A DNA stretch of 34,559 nucleotides from Irineochytrium annulatum (lineage: Eukaryota; Chytridiomycota; Chytridiomycetes; Chytridiales; Chytridiaceae): positions 7,259 through 41,817 of the forward strand of contig JADGJL010000108.1 in assembly GCA_027600665.1 (NCBI GenBank), given 5' to 3'. The notes under the pieces are model-generated. The model did not search any database and was not told where the DNA came from. It worked only from the letters and a program-made list of their open reading frames with translations. Positions 21,782 to 33,343 of the stretch are shown piece after piece. The translations under genes and the position numbers were made by a program. Numbering within the stretch: position 1 is the stretch's first letter; each line of letters opens with the position of its first letter.

Positions 21782-22435
21782 CTACTGAGAGGTCGGGTAG
21801 GTAGCGAAGTTCTGCTGGGACTTCTCGTCATGGTAAGGCTGCGGCTGCTGCGGCTGGTAGACCCCGAGCGGCTGCTGCTGGGGGGGCTGACCGTAGGCGG
21901 GCGCCTGGGGAGCTCCATATGGCTGCGGCTGCTGGGGCGGCTGGCCGTAGACGGGCTGCTGCTGAGCGTAGGCCGCGTTGGGGTCCTGGACGTAGACGGT
22001 CTGCTGGACGGCGGGCGTCTGCATGGCCTGCTGGAGTTGCTGCTGCTGCTGGTTACGGCGGCGAACGAAGATGCATGCGCCGACACAGCACCCGATGACG
22101 GCTGTTCAAGTAAAACGAGTCAGCACACAATTGTAGGTGGGCTGGGGAAATATGAGAAGAACTAACCGAGGATCACGATGGCGATCCCAATGATGGCGCC
22201 GATCGACAGACCTTTGTTGCACCTCGGCGGGGTGTACGAGTTGTCACAAGTGTAGCCTGCAAATCGATAGATGGAATACAACGTTAACCATCATTCAAGA
22301 TTCGAAGTGGATCTCACCATCGGGGCAGATGTACTCGTTGCCGCAGTCGACGTAGCGGCGGGCGAGCTCGTGGATGGCGCTGGTCGCGTCCCTTCGGGAG
22401 AGGGCGATGACGGCGGGGACGACAACCTCGAACAT
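21782..22435 (-). CDS. Small single-pass membrane protein: short Cys-rich ectodomain and Q/P/Y-rich tail
   Basis: Minus-strand exons: 22318-22435, 22167-22256 and 21782-22101, totalling 528 nt (175 aa), in phase. The N-terminus MFEVVVPAVIALSRRDATSA is weakly hydrophobic. A short motif CGNEYICPDG, continued across the intron by YTCDNSYTPPRCNKG, gives four Cys in a compact fold. A membrane helix follows (LSIGAIIGIAIVILAVIGCC, continuing VGACIFV), stopped by basic RRR. The tail is low complexity: a Gln run, then repeats of QQPVYGQPPQQPQPYG type, ending DEKSQQNFATYPTSQ. The layout suggests a plasma-membrane protein with a tail that may bind WW or SH3 partners through PPxY-like or Pro-rich stretches. 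I do not recognise a named family. The start could lie further upstream if a signal-peptide exon was missed. Confidence 0.7.
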
Positions 22436-22751
22436 GGCGTGGGGATCGATGACGGGGAGGGGACAGCGAAGGAGAAGTGACGGAGACAAGGAACACTGCC
22501 ACTTTTCAATGAATCAACAAGCCAAGCCGTCTCTGCCTGCTTTGGTGGGACGCCCTGCTCTGTGTAACGTTGCGTTTTAGGAAGCAATTTTGCGCCTCCG
22601 AAATAGCCTACCCTTTTTGTTTTCATCAACTCGCGACATCCTTGCCACAGCAGTGCGTTGTCATTCCCACCCAGGACCCTCAAGAGAGGAATGAGGCACA
22701 AAAGGATCTATTATGTAAACCCAAGCAATTATGTTCGTTATCAATTATACG
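22436..22751. other. Intergenic between two minus-strand genes
   Basis: Short spacer serving as promoter of the membrane-protein gene and 3' flank of the RanBP1-domain gene. No gene seen. Confidence 0.45.
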
Positions 22752-25045
22752 TCACGCCTTGTTCTTCGCCTCAGAATACGATTTGATATGTGACAGCAAG
22801 TTCTCGGCAGCATTCTCATCCTTTACCTGTGATAAGATAACGGAAAATCAGAGCCAGCGCCAGATATAGTATCGAATCAAAGGGAAGCCAAACCTTCGCC
22901 AAAAACATTCGCATCGTCGAGTCCGCTTCCTCGATGCCGCCGAACGTCACCCCTCTCCCTTGTGTCTGACTGCAGGGCATCTTCGGGATAATCCGCACGT
23001 TCAAAATCAGCCGGAGGACGCCATCCGACCGCATTACTGAAAAGAGATGCGGTGTCAGTTGAATGATAATCTACTTTTACGGTGGTTATAAAGAAGGCAT
23101 ACGTAGTCGCGCCTCATCATTCTTCGTATTCACGTTCAGCTTGATATTGCCCACGCCCCTCTCGTGCCACTTCTTGTCGTCCTCCATCTTATACAGCTTG
23201 CAGCGAACCTGTGACACATAAAGACACGTCAGAATACGACCAGTAAAACAGTTCATCAAGCAAGCAACAAACTTGGTGAATCGTCGTCTCGTCTTCCTCG
23301 CCAGTTGTCACTAAGAAGCAATTGACCAATATTAACGAAAGGCACACACAGCCATAATTTATCCTAACTCACGTTCCGCCTTTGGCTCCGGTTTTTTTTC
23401 CGGCGGTACATCGGCCTTCTCGAACGCCTTCTCGGTCGTCCCCGACTCCTTGCTCTTCTTCTCCTCCTCCTCCTTCTCTAACATGTTCAAGAACGACGAC
23501 GCGCTCGTCAACCGCGCCGCCGCGAACGACCCGGATGTCGCGGCCCCAGATCCGAAAGTCGCCGCGTTCCGCAAAAAGTTCAACGGCCGCTTTATCGCGT
23601 TCTTTATGAGTAGGCGTAAGACATCACGCAACATTTCAGACTATAATACACGAACCTGTCCGAGAGACGACTCCACCCCGTCCCCCGCCCGGCCCGCAAA
23701 CGAACCCCCAAACTTGGCCCGTGACGGCGTATCTACGACGAACCGATTCGGCGTGTCCCACACTGTCGCGCCTTCCTTCGCGCCCTCTCCCACTCTCTTC
23801 GCCTCAGACCCCTCCTTTCCATCTTTCGACCCATCAATACCCACAACTCCCAACGCAACTGCCGGCGTATCAGCCCGCTTCACACCTGATGCCTGCCCCG
23901 CGACCTGCTCCACCCCGCCCTCGTGGTTCTCCACCTTCTCATTGCTCTCCCTCCCCGTGCCCACGGGCGACCTCGGCGCCGCGGCCGCGAGCCGGCTAGA
24001 CAGATTCATGGTCAGCGGGCTCTTGATGGTTGCGGGACTTCGCGGGCTCTCCGCCGCCTCGGGCGGACGCACCACCGACATCATCATCGGGTCCTCGCCC
24101 CCTTCTTCCACCGGCGCTACAGTGGCGGGTGTCACCGCCGTCGACACGGTCGCCGGGGGGGCGACCTTCCTCCCTAGGGCCGCGAACCTCGACGACAGGT
24201 TGACGGACATCGCGTTTCGTATCCCGCCCGCGACGCGGCGGGGTGATTCCCCGACCGCGTTGACGCCGTTGCGGCGCGGTGACGCGGCCACGCCCACCTC
24301 GCCGCCGTTCACCACCGCGTCCGGCGGTCGGACGGAGGAGATTGCCATCGGGTCGTCGTCGTCCGCCATCTCCGTTGCGGGGGCCGCCGCCGCGACGGGC
24401 AACGGCGGCTTTCTGCCAAGGTTCGCGAACCCGCCCCGCCGCGCCGACATCATCATCGGGTTCGCCGCCTCATCCACCGCTGCCGCCTCCTTCTTCTCCT
24501 CCGTCTTCTCCTTCTCCTTCTCCCCCGCATTCGCCCTCGCGATCTGCTCGAACGAGGCCGCGGCCATCGGGACGGCGAAGAACGCCCCGCTGCCAGATCC
24601 GAAGGACGATCGTCCCGCGTCCCCGAACGCACGGGATCCCAGGCTCGTCGGCGTGGCCTTCGATGGCGTTGTCCCTGTCGATGCCGGTGGCTGCGCCTGA
24701 GGGGTCGGCGGGGACTTCACGTCGTCCGCAACGTCGTCCCATGTGGCGCTCACTACGCGGAGAAAGGGGTTGGATTTGTTGGAAGCCTATTACATGGGAT
24801 TAGAGGCCCAATTGCGGCATTCGAGCAAGGGACGTTGATCACACGCACCTTCAGCGGCGTCGGGTTCGCGGAGCTGGCGATGAATGCCCGCTTGTGGGAT
24901 GGGGAGGCAGACTGCGTGCACTGAAGCGTTAGTCACAGATGCCAGGGTTACAGACCGGCCGCGCACGGCGGCCGGCGATGGCTTCCTGGGGGAGCCCTAC
25001 CTCTGCTGGGTCCTCGTCCAGCTCCTTGCGCTTGCGAGCCTCCAT
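22752..25045 (-). CDS. RanBP1-domain protein, Nup50/Nup2-like (or RanBP3/Yrb2)
   Basis: Eight minus-strand exons: 25001-25045, 24849-24911, 24786 down to 23656, 23373-23601, 23273-23310, 23103-23208, 22894-23036 and 22752-22826, totalling 1830 nt (609 aa), all phases matching. The N-terminus is basic, MEARKRKELDEDPAE, then SASPSHKRAFIASSANPTPL, a likely nuclear targeting region. A long Ala/Pro/Ser-rich, probably disordered middle repeats MMMSxxR and LSSRFAALGRK-like motifs. The Ran-binding domain occupies about residues 487-600: TGEEDETTIHQ, VRCKLYKMEDDKKWHERGVG, ARLLMRSDGVLRLILNVRII, PKMPC, MFLAKVKDENAAENLLSHIK. The ILNVxIxPxMPC block resembles Nup50, while HERGVG and LLMRSDGVLRLILN also occur in RanBP3/Yrb2. 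FG repeats are almost absent. Role: nuclear transport through RanGTP. Confidence 0.78.
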
Positions 25046-25348
25046 TTTTGACGAAGTTCGGACACGATCGTGGCTTCGATCACGCACCCCCCACCACGCT
25101 CGTGATGCTGATAAACGCTGAGGATACCCGCGTGGTAACAGCAAGGCCTTTCGAGAGGGACTTTGTATTATAATTTTGGAAGCACAACTTGACGAAGACA
25201 TGGTGAACGTTCTGGTTAAATTAGTTTGCCGGGATCAAGTGAAGAGTGCAAACAATAAGAGTTAAGAGTTAATAAATAAAGGGGCATGCGTGTCACTTTC
25301 ATCGTATATGTCCCATCATCTGTACACCACAACCACCACCAATAGCGC
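25046..25348. other. Intergenic between two minus-strand genes
   Basis: About 300 bp: 3' flank of the MFS gene and promoter of the RanBP1-domain gene. No gene seen. Confidence 0.45.
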
Positions 25349-27262
25349 TCATTGCGGTGCCCTAGCGGCCTTCGCTCTCCGATACCACAGCGCCAACGAA
25401 AGCCCAAAAGCAATCAAGTTCATAGAGGCCCAAAGCCAGAAGGCGGACACGAAGCATCGCGACCCGACACAAGACCGTACGGAGCCTGAATCCAGTTCCT
25501 CGTGAGGGCGAGAAGCCTCCAAGTCGAGCATGAGGCCAAAGAGGAATCCGAAGAGTTGACCGCCAATAGCCGTCCCAATCCTCGTCACTCCCCTACGTAA
25601 CGATGTCAGTCAGTCCCGAATAACAACAAACATTAACAACCCGTGAAACTAACCAATTCGTCGAGAAATACTTCTGCCCAAACACATCCGAGATCAACAC
25701 CGCCATCACCGTGTTAACGCACCCAAACCCAAGCCCGACTAGCACGGTCGAGCCAACCAGCGACCCCAAGTCCCCATCCCAGAGCCTGTCCTCCCCAAAC
25801 ATCAGCAAGATCCTCCCATGCCCCGCCATCATCAACAACGACGCGACGGCCAGCCAGCTGCTCCTGTCAATCCGCCACCACCGCATCCCGCCGTCCGAGG
25901 CGAGCCCGCTCGCGATTCGGCTGAAGCACGAGACAATGGAGAAGACGGCCACGTTTAGGGCCTGGTTGCGCTGTCGTGGCCCGCCGTCGTCGCCTTCCGT
26001 GAGAAGGGACGTCCCGTTCTCACTGCCATCGCCACCGTCGCCGGCCGGGACTGACGCGAGCGACGCGACGATGGCCCCGATGGCGTTCGAGTACGCCAGC
26101 CCGCTGCCGGACACGATGAGGAGGATGAGGAACAGGAGCCGGGCGTCCGTGCTCGTCAGGAACGCGCGCAGGTTCTCTGATGGGCTCATTGTGTGCACCG
26201 GCTCGACTGCTTGGGCGGCGTGCGCGGCGTGCGCGGGGTGCGCGGGGTGGGGATGGTTCGCGGCATTGATGCCGGCGCCGCGTGGGGCCGTCACGACAGT
26301 AGAGGGGTGGAGAATGGGGGTGACGCTGTCGTAGTGGAGGATGTGATGGCGATAGGGGTCGTTTTCGGGCAGCAACGGGGACGTCTCCGAGCGAGCTTCG
26401 TCGGCGTGTTGCCCTTCATCGAGGGGCGCCGAGCGAAGAGGCTCGTTTGAAGTTTGTGGGTTTGACTTTCGCGGCCGGAGGTCCTTGACGAGGAAGGTGC
26501 TGAGGAGATTGATGGCCATGGTGGAGACGCCGAGGAAGAAAAGAAAGCCGTGGACGTTCAGGGAGGTTGATAGTGTAGTGAATGAGGCGGAAGTGAACGA
26601 GAACTTTGTGGGCGCGCTGCTATCGGAGTCCGACTCCATAAAGAACACGGTCCCGACGAGGGCGTAGAGCGACGCGGAGAGCCCCAAAGCCGCCAGCGGC
26701 AAGCCCGTAGCAAAGCCTCTGTACTTTGGGTCCCAATTGCGGAGGTTCGTGCCGATGGCCGCTGCGAACGTCCCCGAGCTGCAAAGAGTTCAGCTTTGCC
26801 ACGCGACCGGTTCGAAGCTGACCTGCCGAGCCCGACAACGAAATACGCGATCCCGACGTACACCGCAGACCCCTTGACTGGGCCCATGTCATAGATCTCG
26901 GCCATGGTCGAGTACCCCGACCCTATCAACAGCGCCGCCACCACAAAGATCATGGTCGCGCTCGACCCGCTCTCCGCGTCCGCAAAATACCCCCACACAC
27001 CGCCCGAGGCTGAACAGCATTAGGAAACTTCACGGGTGATCCTCTTTTTTCAGTCCCTCTCACCATAATACCCCCAATTACAAGCGGAGCTGATGAGGCT
27101 TGACTGCACACCGGTAAGCTGGAGCCGGCTAGCGAGCAAGGGAGAGTAGAGCGAATGGGCGTACTGCGTGCCGGCCGCGACGAGCGCCAGGATGGTGGCG
27201 ACGAAGGAGAGGGCGAACGGGAAGACGGCGCGCTGGCCTTGGCGGGCAATGGAGGCGTCCAT
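25349..27262 (-). CDS. MFS transporter, nodulin-like / MCH1 type
   Basis: Minus-strand exons: 27064-27262, 26823-27009, 25654-26778 and 25349-25592, totalling 1755 nt (584 aa), in phase. It starts MDASIARQGQRAVFPFALSF, followed by a first helix with AAGTQYAHSLYSPLLASRLQ, then SACNWGYYASGGVWGYFADA. This is the loop after helix 2 in the nodulin-like/MCH1 group. FATGLPLAALGLSASLYALV fits helix 5. A loop of about 150 residues separates the two halves and carries a His/Ala/Pro repeat and many Ser/Glu. Helices of the C-terminal half include LLFLILLIVSGSGLAYSNAI and LVGLGFGCVNTVMAVLISDV, then FGQKYFSTNWG and ending in a basic tail. MCH1 proteins look like monocarboxylate carriers, but no monocarboxylate transport has been shown for yeast Mch1, so the substrate is unknown. 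About 12 helices are expected. Confidence 0.8.
26214..26254 (-). repeat. Short GC-rich direct repeat coding a His/Ala/Pro run in the MFS loop
   Basis: Repeats of a GCGTGCGCG-like unit on the plus strand. On the minus strand they encode HPHPAHPAHAAHAA in the large cytoplasmic loop. The repeat keeps the frame. It may be length-variable. Confidence 0.7.
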
Positions 27263-27533
27263 GGCTGACGGCCGCTGGAGTGCGGGGATGGCCCGTTTGC
27301 TCGCAGGGTGTTGCCTGTGATGCCAGGCCGTCAAATTTCGTCCTCCGCCACCTTCGAGTGTTCATTTTGCTGACTGATCTTGGGCGCGGTCTTTTTTTTT
27401 GCAAAAGAAACGAGAGGGATTGTATTTTTTTTAATTGAATCAGTGAGTATACATACATATATATGTACGATAGAATGCATTATGCAAGATTTGTCAGCAA
27501 AAGCAAAATTATTAACACAATCTCGAAAGCTAA
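27263..27533. other. Intergenic, T-rich and TA-rich
   Basis: Promoter of the MFS gene and 3' flank of the next. It contains homopolymer T runs near 27392 and 27428 and an alternating AT stretch near 27449-27466. No gene seen. Confidence 0.45.
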
Positions 27534-29117
27534 TCATCTGCCCTGGGAGAGAAGTACCAATCTTCCGGATATCCTCGCAATCCGCAGCAACGCGGTCATT
27601 TCAAGATGGTGGCAAAGCCGTTCTCCTGCACACTTGTTGAACAAGTAGTACAGTTGCAAAAGTGACAAACAACCGACCTTGAACTCCGACATCGATATAC
27701 GCTTGACACCGTCGCTGATGTACGGGACCTCCCTGTCCACGATGCAAACGAAATGACGGACGGACTTGTAACTCATCTGCGCGACATGCGCGAGGCTTGA
27801 TTGCTCCGGCGAGAGGTTCGCCCGCCACGCCTCCTCGTACCGCGAGAGAACGCGCGCGAGGTTCATATCGATCATTTCGTACAGGAAGCGCAAGAGGCTT
27901 TGTTCAACGATGAAGTATTTTTTTTTTGGCAAGCTCTGACATTGCACGAACCTCAAGAGCTTATCATCCCCCGAGGTCTCGATTCGTCGCATGGTCTTGC
28001 AGGGAACTAAAAGCTGCCACGCTATTCCTCTCTTTTCTCGGCGTTAGAAAATGTCCGTGGGTGAAAATCAAATTTGCTCACATCAGAGAACGACTGCCGT
28101 TGATATATGTCGAGGAATTTCTGAACCCCATGCAGAACGCTGAGGCCGTCTACACCCAACAGAACTTCCTCATCGATGGCCACAAAGCCGCCCGCGACGT
28201 AGATCTTCTCCAATAGCGACGCCTGAAAACCGTAGGAGAAGAAGCGAATGGCAGAGTAGGACTTCATCGCCATAAAAGAAGTCTGGGCAAAAACGGACTT
28301 GAGGAAGGTGGTGTGGATGAAAACGTCGCCTTGTGTCAACACCTCGTCACCTTTGCCCTAACTTCTTTGTCAAAAAAGGCGCAATAAGAACGTGGTGCGA
28401 TATTCTCACCTCGACCGCATGCAAGGCCGATAACTCGCGGCGCAAATTATCGGTTTCCTGATTGTGGGGACCAAAGATACGGAAATGCCTTCCCCTTACA
28501 TCCCCAAGCTCCAAAATTCTCCCTCGCGGGATCGCGGTCGGCTTCTCGAAGTACAAGGGGAGGTCGCCCTTCAACACGAAGCGGACGTCACCGCTCCCGT
28601 GCAAGAAGAAGACGAGAGTTGGTAGAACGATGATTCCCTAGGAAAAGATATAATCAGTGTCAACGGCTAGAACGCAGAACGGATGTGCGAAGGCCCCCAA
28701 AAAAAAATAAGAAGCAGGAGAAAACTAACCACGCGGTCCGAAGCCATCAAATACGTCTTCACGATCTTTAGCAAACCCTGCCCGCTCGCGTCCTCCCACA
28801 TCCGACACGACAGCGTCGGCGCGTCCGCCCTGACGTCCGCCGCGTCCGCTTCCGTCATCGTGCTCTTCAGCTCCAGAAATCGATCCGCGAGGTCGGCGCG
28901 CGCGAGGCTCCACAAGCGATCGCTCGCGGAAGACTCGTTCTGGATGTGGACCACGCATCGATTGGGCTCGCGCACGAGGGTCGTCTTGATGCGGTCGGCG
29001 GGATCCTCGGAGTGGTTGGAGTCTTCATCGCCGGAGTAGGCGTCGTCCTGGAGGACGCGTTATTTTGGCATTCGTGTCGCGGGGCTGATTTTGGATGCGT
29101 ACTATCTCGACGACCAT
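27534..29117 (-). CDS. Unrecognised 438-residue protein, six exons
   Basis: Minus-strand exons: 29103-29117, 28730-29047, 28410-28637, 28082-28357 and 27678-28013, then read through to 27534. All internal junctions are phase 0. The first exon (MVVEI) is inferred from an ATG in fair context with a GTACGC donor. After it comes an acidic stretch DDAYSGDEDSNHSEDPADR. The rest is a mixed alpha/beta globular sequence without membrane helices: REPNRCVVHIQNESSASDRL, GIIVLPTLVFFLHGSGDVRF, GDVFIHTTFLKSVFAQTSFM, LLEKIYVAGGFVAIDEEVLL and MIDMNLARVLSRYEEAWRAN. I could not assign a family. The 3' end is ambiguous: a donor-like GTCGGT follows codon EFK at 27677, and splicing a 52-nt intron would give a shorter end (ENGFATILK) with a stop at 27596. 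Confidence 0.65.
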
Positions 29118-30028
29118 CTCGTGCGGACAAAGCTTCAAAGGGGGGGGGCGCCGCGCAGTCTGATAATACAGGTGGAATCCACAAGAGAGGCCAAGTAGTC
29201 CTTGGCCGAGAACGGCGTCGTGTCAGGGCTAATGGGTTGTGCGGGATTTGACGTTGGAAGGTGGCGTGTATGAGACATAAAGGTTGCATCAGTCGAGTCG
29301 CTTGCACTGGACTCTCGCGAGATCCTCTAATTGCTGCTCGTCATTTACAGGTCCCCCGAATGCCTTGCCCGCATCCACAGTTGCAGCAAAGCAGGACGAG
29401 GACGCGACCGCTTGGGAGAACGGGACATGGCATAGCTGGTGCGCCTTCCCTTGCTTTCTTTTCTGTCTCCTTTCTTTTTAGATGTTTTTTACGACGTTAA
29501 AAGAACGATCAAGTGCCATGAGGGTCGTTAAAGTATGGCGGAGCAAGCATTAGGCTTGCTTGGCCCCTTCAGCGGGTCTCGATCAACGTCGCGAGGCCGT
29601 ACCAAGGACGAGGAGAGGAAGTGCGGTCAGTCCACAATAAAAAAGATGTTCCATCGAAGCGGTGCCTGAAAATTTTATCTGTGCGCGTTCCAGATGTTTG
29701 TCCGACAGAGTTTGTCGATCTGAAGTGATTGAAGTGATGGATGGGCTGGACGCGGCCGTTTCGGATGCGCCCAATCGCATCCGCCGAATGGGCTTGCCAC
29801 ATGCCAGAACGTGGGAGCGGGGCTGCAAATCGTCATTGATCGTCCGTCAGTCAATTTCGCATAAGAACCCGCAACGGGCTCATAACTGCGCTCTCCAGCT
29901 CGCCCTCTTTTTTTTTTTTTTCTGACATCGCGGGCGCCTCCCCTCATCTCATCCCTCATCCCTGTCCCTGTCCCCATCACCAACACACATCAAACCAACC
30001 TCCCGCATCCCCCACCCCCATCATCGTC
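29118..30028. promoter_or_regulatory. eEF3 upstream region with poly-T and pyrimidine-rich leader
   Basis: This 0.9-kb stretch separates the divergent unknown gene and eEF3. A run of 14 T lies at 29908-29921, and from about 29937 to the eEF3 ATG the plus strand is almost free of G (repeats of CTCATC and CCCTGT type). Such CT-rich leaders are common in highly expressed fungal genes. A perfect inverted repeat (AGCAAGC, 5-nt loop, GCTTGCT) lies at 29542-29560; its role is unknown. I see no gene. Confidence 0.5.
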
Positions 30029-33000
30029 ATGTCCGACAAGGTCCAGACCCTCGTCGCCGAGCTCCTCGTCACCCTCACGACCGCCAAGTCGGCAGATGAT
30101 CGCAAGTCCGCCGCGACCGACCTCGCGGGCATCGTCAAGTCCGCGGGCGTCCTGAAGGGTCTCAAGACCTACGGCCTCCTCGACAAGCTGAAGAAGACCT
30201 CGGAGGACAAGAAGAACCCGCTGGCGCGCGAGGCGTCCATGGTCGCGTACGCCGCGATCGCCGAGGCCCTCGGCAGGAGCGGAGAGCCGTACATGCTCCA
30301 GGCCATCCCTGTCGTTCTGAACGCGCTCGGTGACAAGCAGGTGCCCGTGAGGAACGCGGCCGACGTTGCCGCTAAGGCGCTTTTGGCTCACGCTGCGCCG
30401 TACTGTGTCAGGAACTTCGTGCCTGTCCTCCTCGAGCAGCTGACAAACGAGAAGAAGTGGCAGACGAAGGTATGTGAATGTCCCTCCAGATTGATGGGAT
30501 TGAAAAGGAGGTGGACTGTAGGGAATCCTCACTCCAGATGCTCCTTGCATTGCTTCCCATTTTTTTATCTCGCTACATGGTTATCACGAATACTAAGCCC
30601 GCACCCTCTATATACAGGTCGGCGCCCTTCAGGTCCTCTCCTCCTTCGCCGCGACTGCCCCCACCCAGATCGCCGCCTCCCTCCCCGAGATTGTCCCCTC
30701 GGTCTCCGACTGCATGTGGGACACCAAGCCCGAGGTCGGCGCCGCCGCCACCCAGTGCCTCACGGAGGTCACCGCCACCGTCGGCAACATCGACATCATC
30801 CCCTTCCTCCCCGCTCTCGTCTCCGCCATCGCCCGCCCCGACGAGGTGCCCGAGACCGTCCACAAGCTCTCGTCCACCACCTTCGTCCAGCAGGTCGAGG
30901 CCCCCACGCTCGCCATCATGCTGCCCATCCTCAACCGCGGTCTCTCCGAGCGCGCGCCCGCCGTCCTCCGCCAGTGCGCCGTCATCATCGACAACATGTG
31001 CAAGCTCGTCGAGAACCCCGCCGACGCGCACCAGTTCGTCCCCAAGCTCGTCCCCGGCCTCGAGCGTGTCGCCGAGATCTCCGCCGACCCCGAGCTCCGT
31101 CAGGTCGCCGACAGCGCCAAGGCGACCTTGATCAAGGCCGGCGGCACTGAGTCGACTGCCGAGTTCTCGAACGAGCACGAGAACGTCCCCGCCGTCCTCA
31201 ACATCCTCAAGGAGCACATCAAGAAGGCCTCCGCCGGCACCAAGGTGGACGACTTCGTCGGCACGACCGTCAAGTACGTCGCCGGCAACGTCTACTCGCT
31301 CTTCATGGCCCGCCAGTTCGAGGCCGAGCCGTGGTCCGAGACCTACGTCAAGCCCTACCTCGTCAACTTCATCACGCCCGAGGCCGCCGACCAGGTCGTC
31401 AAGGCCATTCTCCCTTACTACGAGAACCTTGACAAGATTCGCGAGTCGAAGAAGACCAAGTTCGAGGAGGACGACGGAGAGCTCCTCTGCGACTGCGAGT
31501 TCTCCCTCGCCTACGGTGGCATGATCCTGCTCAACAACACGAGGTTCAGGCTCAACAGGGGTTCGAGGTACGGTCTCTGCGGCCCGAACGGGTGCGGTAA
31601 GACGACGCTCATGAGGGCCATCAACAACGGCCAGGTCGAGAACTTCCCGCCGCCGGAGGAGCTCAAAACCGTTTTCGTCGAGCACAACCTGCAGGCCGAG
31701 GAGGCCGACTTCCCCGTCCTCGACTTCATCGCGAACGACGTCAAGGTCAAGGAGTGCGCTGACCGTGAGACCGTTGAGAAGACGCTCAGGAGCGTTGGCT
31801 TTGACAACGACAGGATCTCGCAAGCTGTCGGCTCTCTTTCTGGCGGGTTTGTACTTCTGCTTTTTATGTGTTCTTCGATGAATCCTTTTGCTAACTCGCT
31901 CTTTCCAGTTGGAAGATGAAGCTTGAGCTTGCTCGTGCCATGATTTTGAACGCCGACATCATGTTGCTCGACGAGCCGACCAACCACTTGGACGTCGCCA
32001 ACGTCGCCTGGCTCGAGTCCTACCTCGCGTCCCTCAAGCACGTCACCTGCATGATTGTCTCGCACGACTCGGGCTTCCTCGACCGCGTCTGCACCCACAT
32101 TATCCACTACGAGAACCGGAAGCTTAAGACCTACAAGGGCAACCTGTCTAAGTTTGTCGAGATGAAGCCCGAGGCCGCCGCCTACTACAACCTCGACGCG
32201 TCCCTCATCAAGTTCAAGTTCCCCGAGCCCGGGTTCCTTGAGGGTGTCAAGTCGAAGGACAAGGCCATTCTCAAGATGTCTAAGGTCGGCTTCACGTACC
32301 CAGGCATGACCAAGCCCTCCCTCTTCGACATCTCCCTGCAGTGCTCCCTCAACTCCCGTATCGCCGTCGTCGGCCCCAACGGCGCCGGCAAGTCCACCAT
32401 GATCAAGTGCTTGACCGGCGAGGTCGAGCCTCAGGAGGGTGACGTGTACAAGCACCCCAACCTTCGTCTCGCGTACGTTGCCCAGCACGCCTTCCACCAC
32501 ATCGAGCAGCACCTCGACAAAACCGCCAACGAGTACATTCGGTGGCGGTACGCTTACGGGGAGGACCGTGAGCTGGCGCAGAAGCAGACGCGTCAGATGA
32601 CGGAGGAGGACGAGAAGCAGATGGCCAAGGTGCTCAGCATCGAGGGCGTCAAGTACGTGATGGAGGACATCGTCGGTCGTCGCAAGGCGAAGAGGTCGTA
32701 CGAGTATGAGATCAAGTGGGTCGGCAAGTCGTGGGACGACAACCTGTGGATGACGAGGGAGAAGCTCGAGAGCGAGGGCTACCAGAAGCAGCTCCAGGCG
32801 TACGACGACAAGGAGGCCGCTAAGGCGGGCATGTATATCCGGCCGCTCACGCAGAAGAACGTCGAGATCCAGCTCGAGGACTGCGGCCTCCCCGCCGAGT
32901 TCGGCTCGCACTCGAGGATGAGGGGTCTGTCCGGTGGTCAGAAGGTGAAGGTCGTCCTTGCGGCCGCCATGTGGTTCAACCCGCACATGTTGATCATGGA

Positions 33001-33343
33001 CGAGCCCACCAACTTCCTCGACCGTGACTCCCTCGGCGCCCTCGCTGGCGCGATCAAGGACTACGGCGGCGGTGTCATCCTCATCACCCACAACCACGAG
33101 TTCGCCAAGCACATCTGCCAGGAGCAGTGGTTCGTCGACGCCGGCCGGCTCACGATCACGGGCGCCAAGGAGACCAAGGATAAGGAGAAGATTGAGATGA
33201 AGGAGGAGAAGACGAGGGTCGACGCGTTCGGCAACGTTGAGAAGGTGAAGAGCACGAAGAAGCTCACGAGGAAGGAGAAGATGCTGAAGGACAAGAAGAA
33301 GAAGGCTGGGATTGCGGACTCGGATGATGAGGAGGAACTCTAA
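30029..33343 (+). CDS. TEF3: Translation elongation factor 3 (ABC-F type ATPase)
   Basis: eEF3 is the fungal ribosome-bound ATPase that helps release tRNA from the E-site and supports late translocation. Exons: 30029-30469, 30618-31846 and 31909-33343, totalling 3105 nt (1034 aa; yeast has 1044). N-terminal HEAT repeats are seen (VPVRNAADVAAKALLAHAAP). ABC1: Walker A GLCGPNGCGKTTLMRAI at about 470, signature LSGGW at about 556 (split by intron 2), Walker B IMLLDEPTNHLDVANVAWLE at about 573. ABC2: Walker A AVVGPNGAGKSTMIKCLTGE at about 712, the eEF3-specific chromodomain-like insertion at about 819-864 (IKWVGKSWDDNLWMTREKLE), signature LSGGQKVKVVLAAAMW at about 897, Walker B LIMDEPTNFLDRDSLGAL. 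The C-terminus is the usual Lys-rich, ribosome-binding tail ending in acidic DSDDEEEL. All catalytic motifs are intact. Strong C-ending codon bias indicates high expression. Confidence 0.98.

Noticed and set aside
23450..24700. A 416-codon plus-strand open frame opposite the RanBP1-domain gene
   Set aside because: Low-complexity Ser/Pro/Ala product, antisense to a supported exon; a codon-bias shadow.
29542..29560. Perfect 7-bp inverted repeat considered as a terminator hairpin
   Set aside because: It lies upstream of a eukaryotic gene, with no adjacent gene end; hairpin terminators are not expected here.
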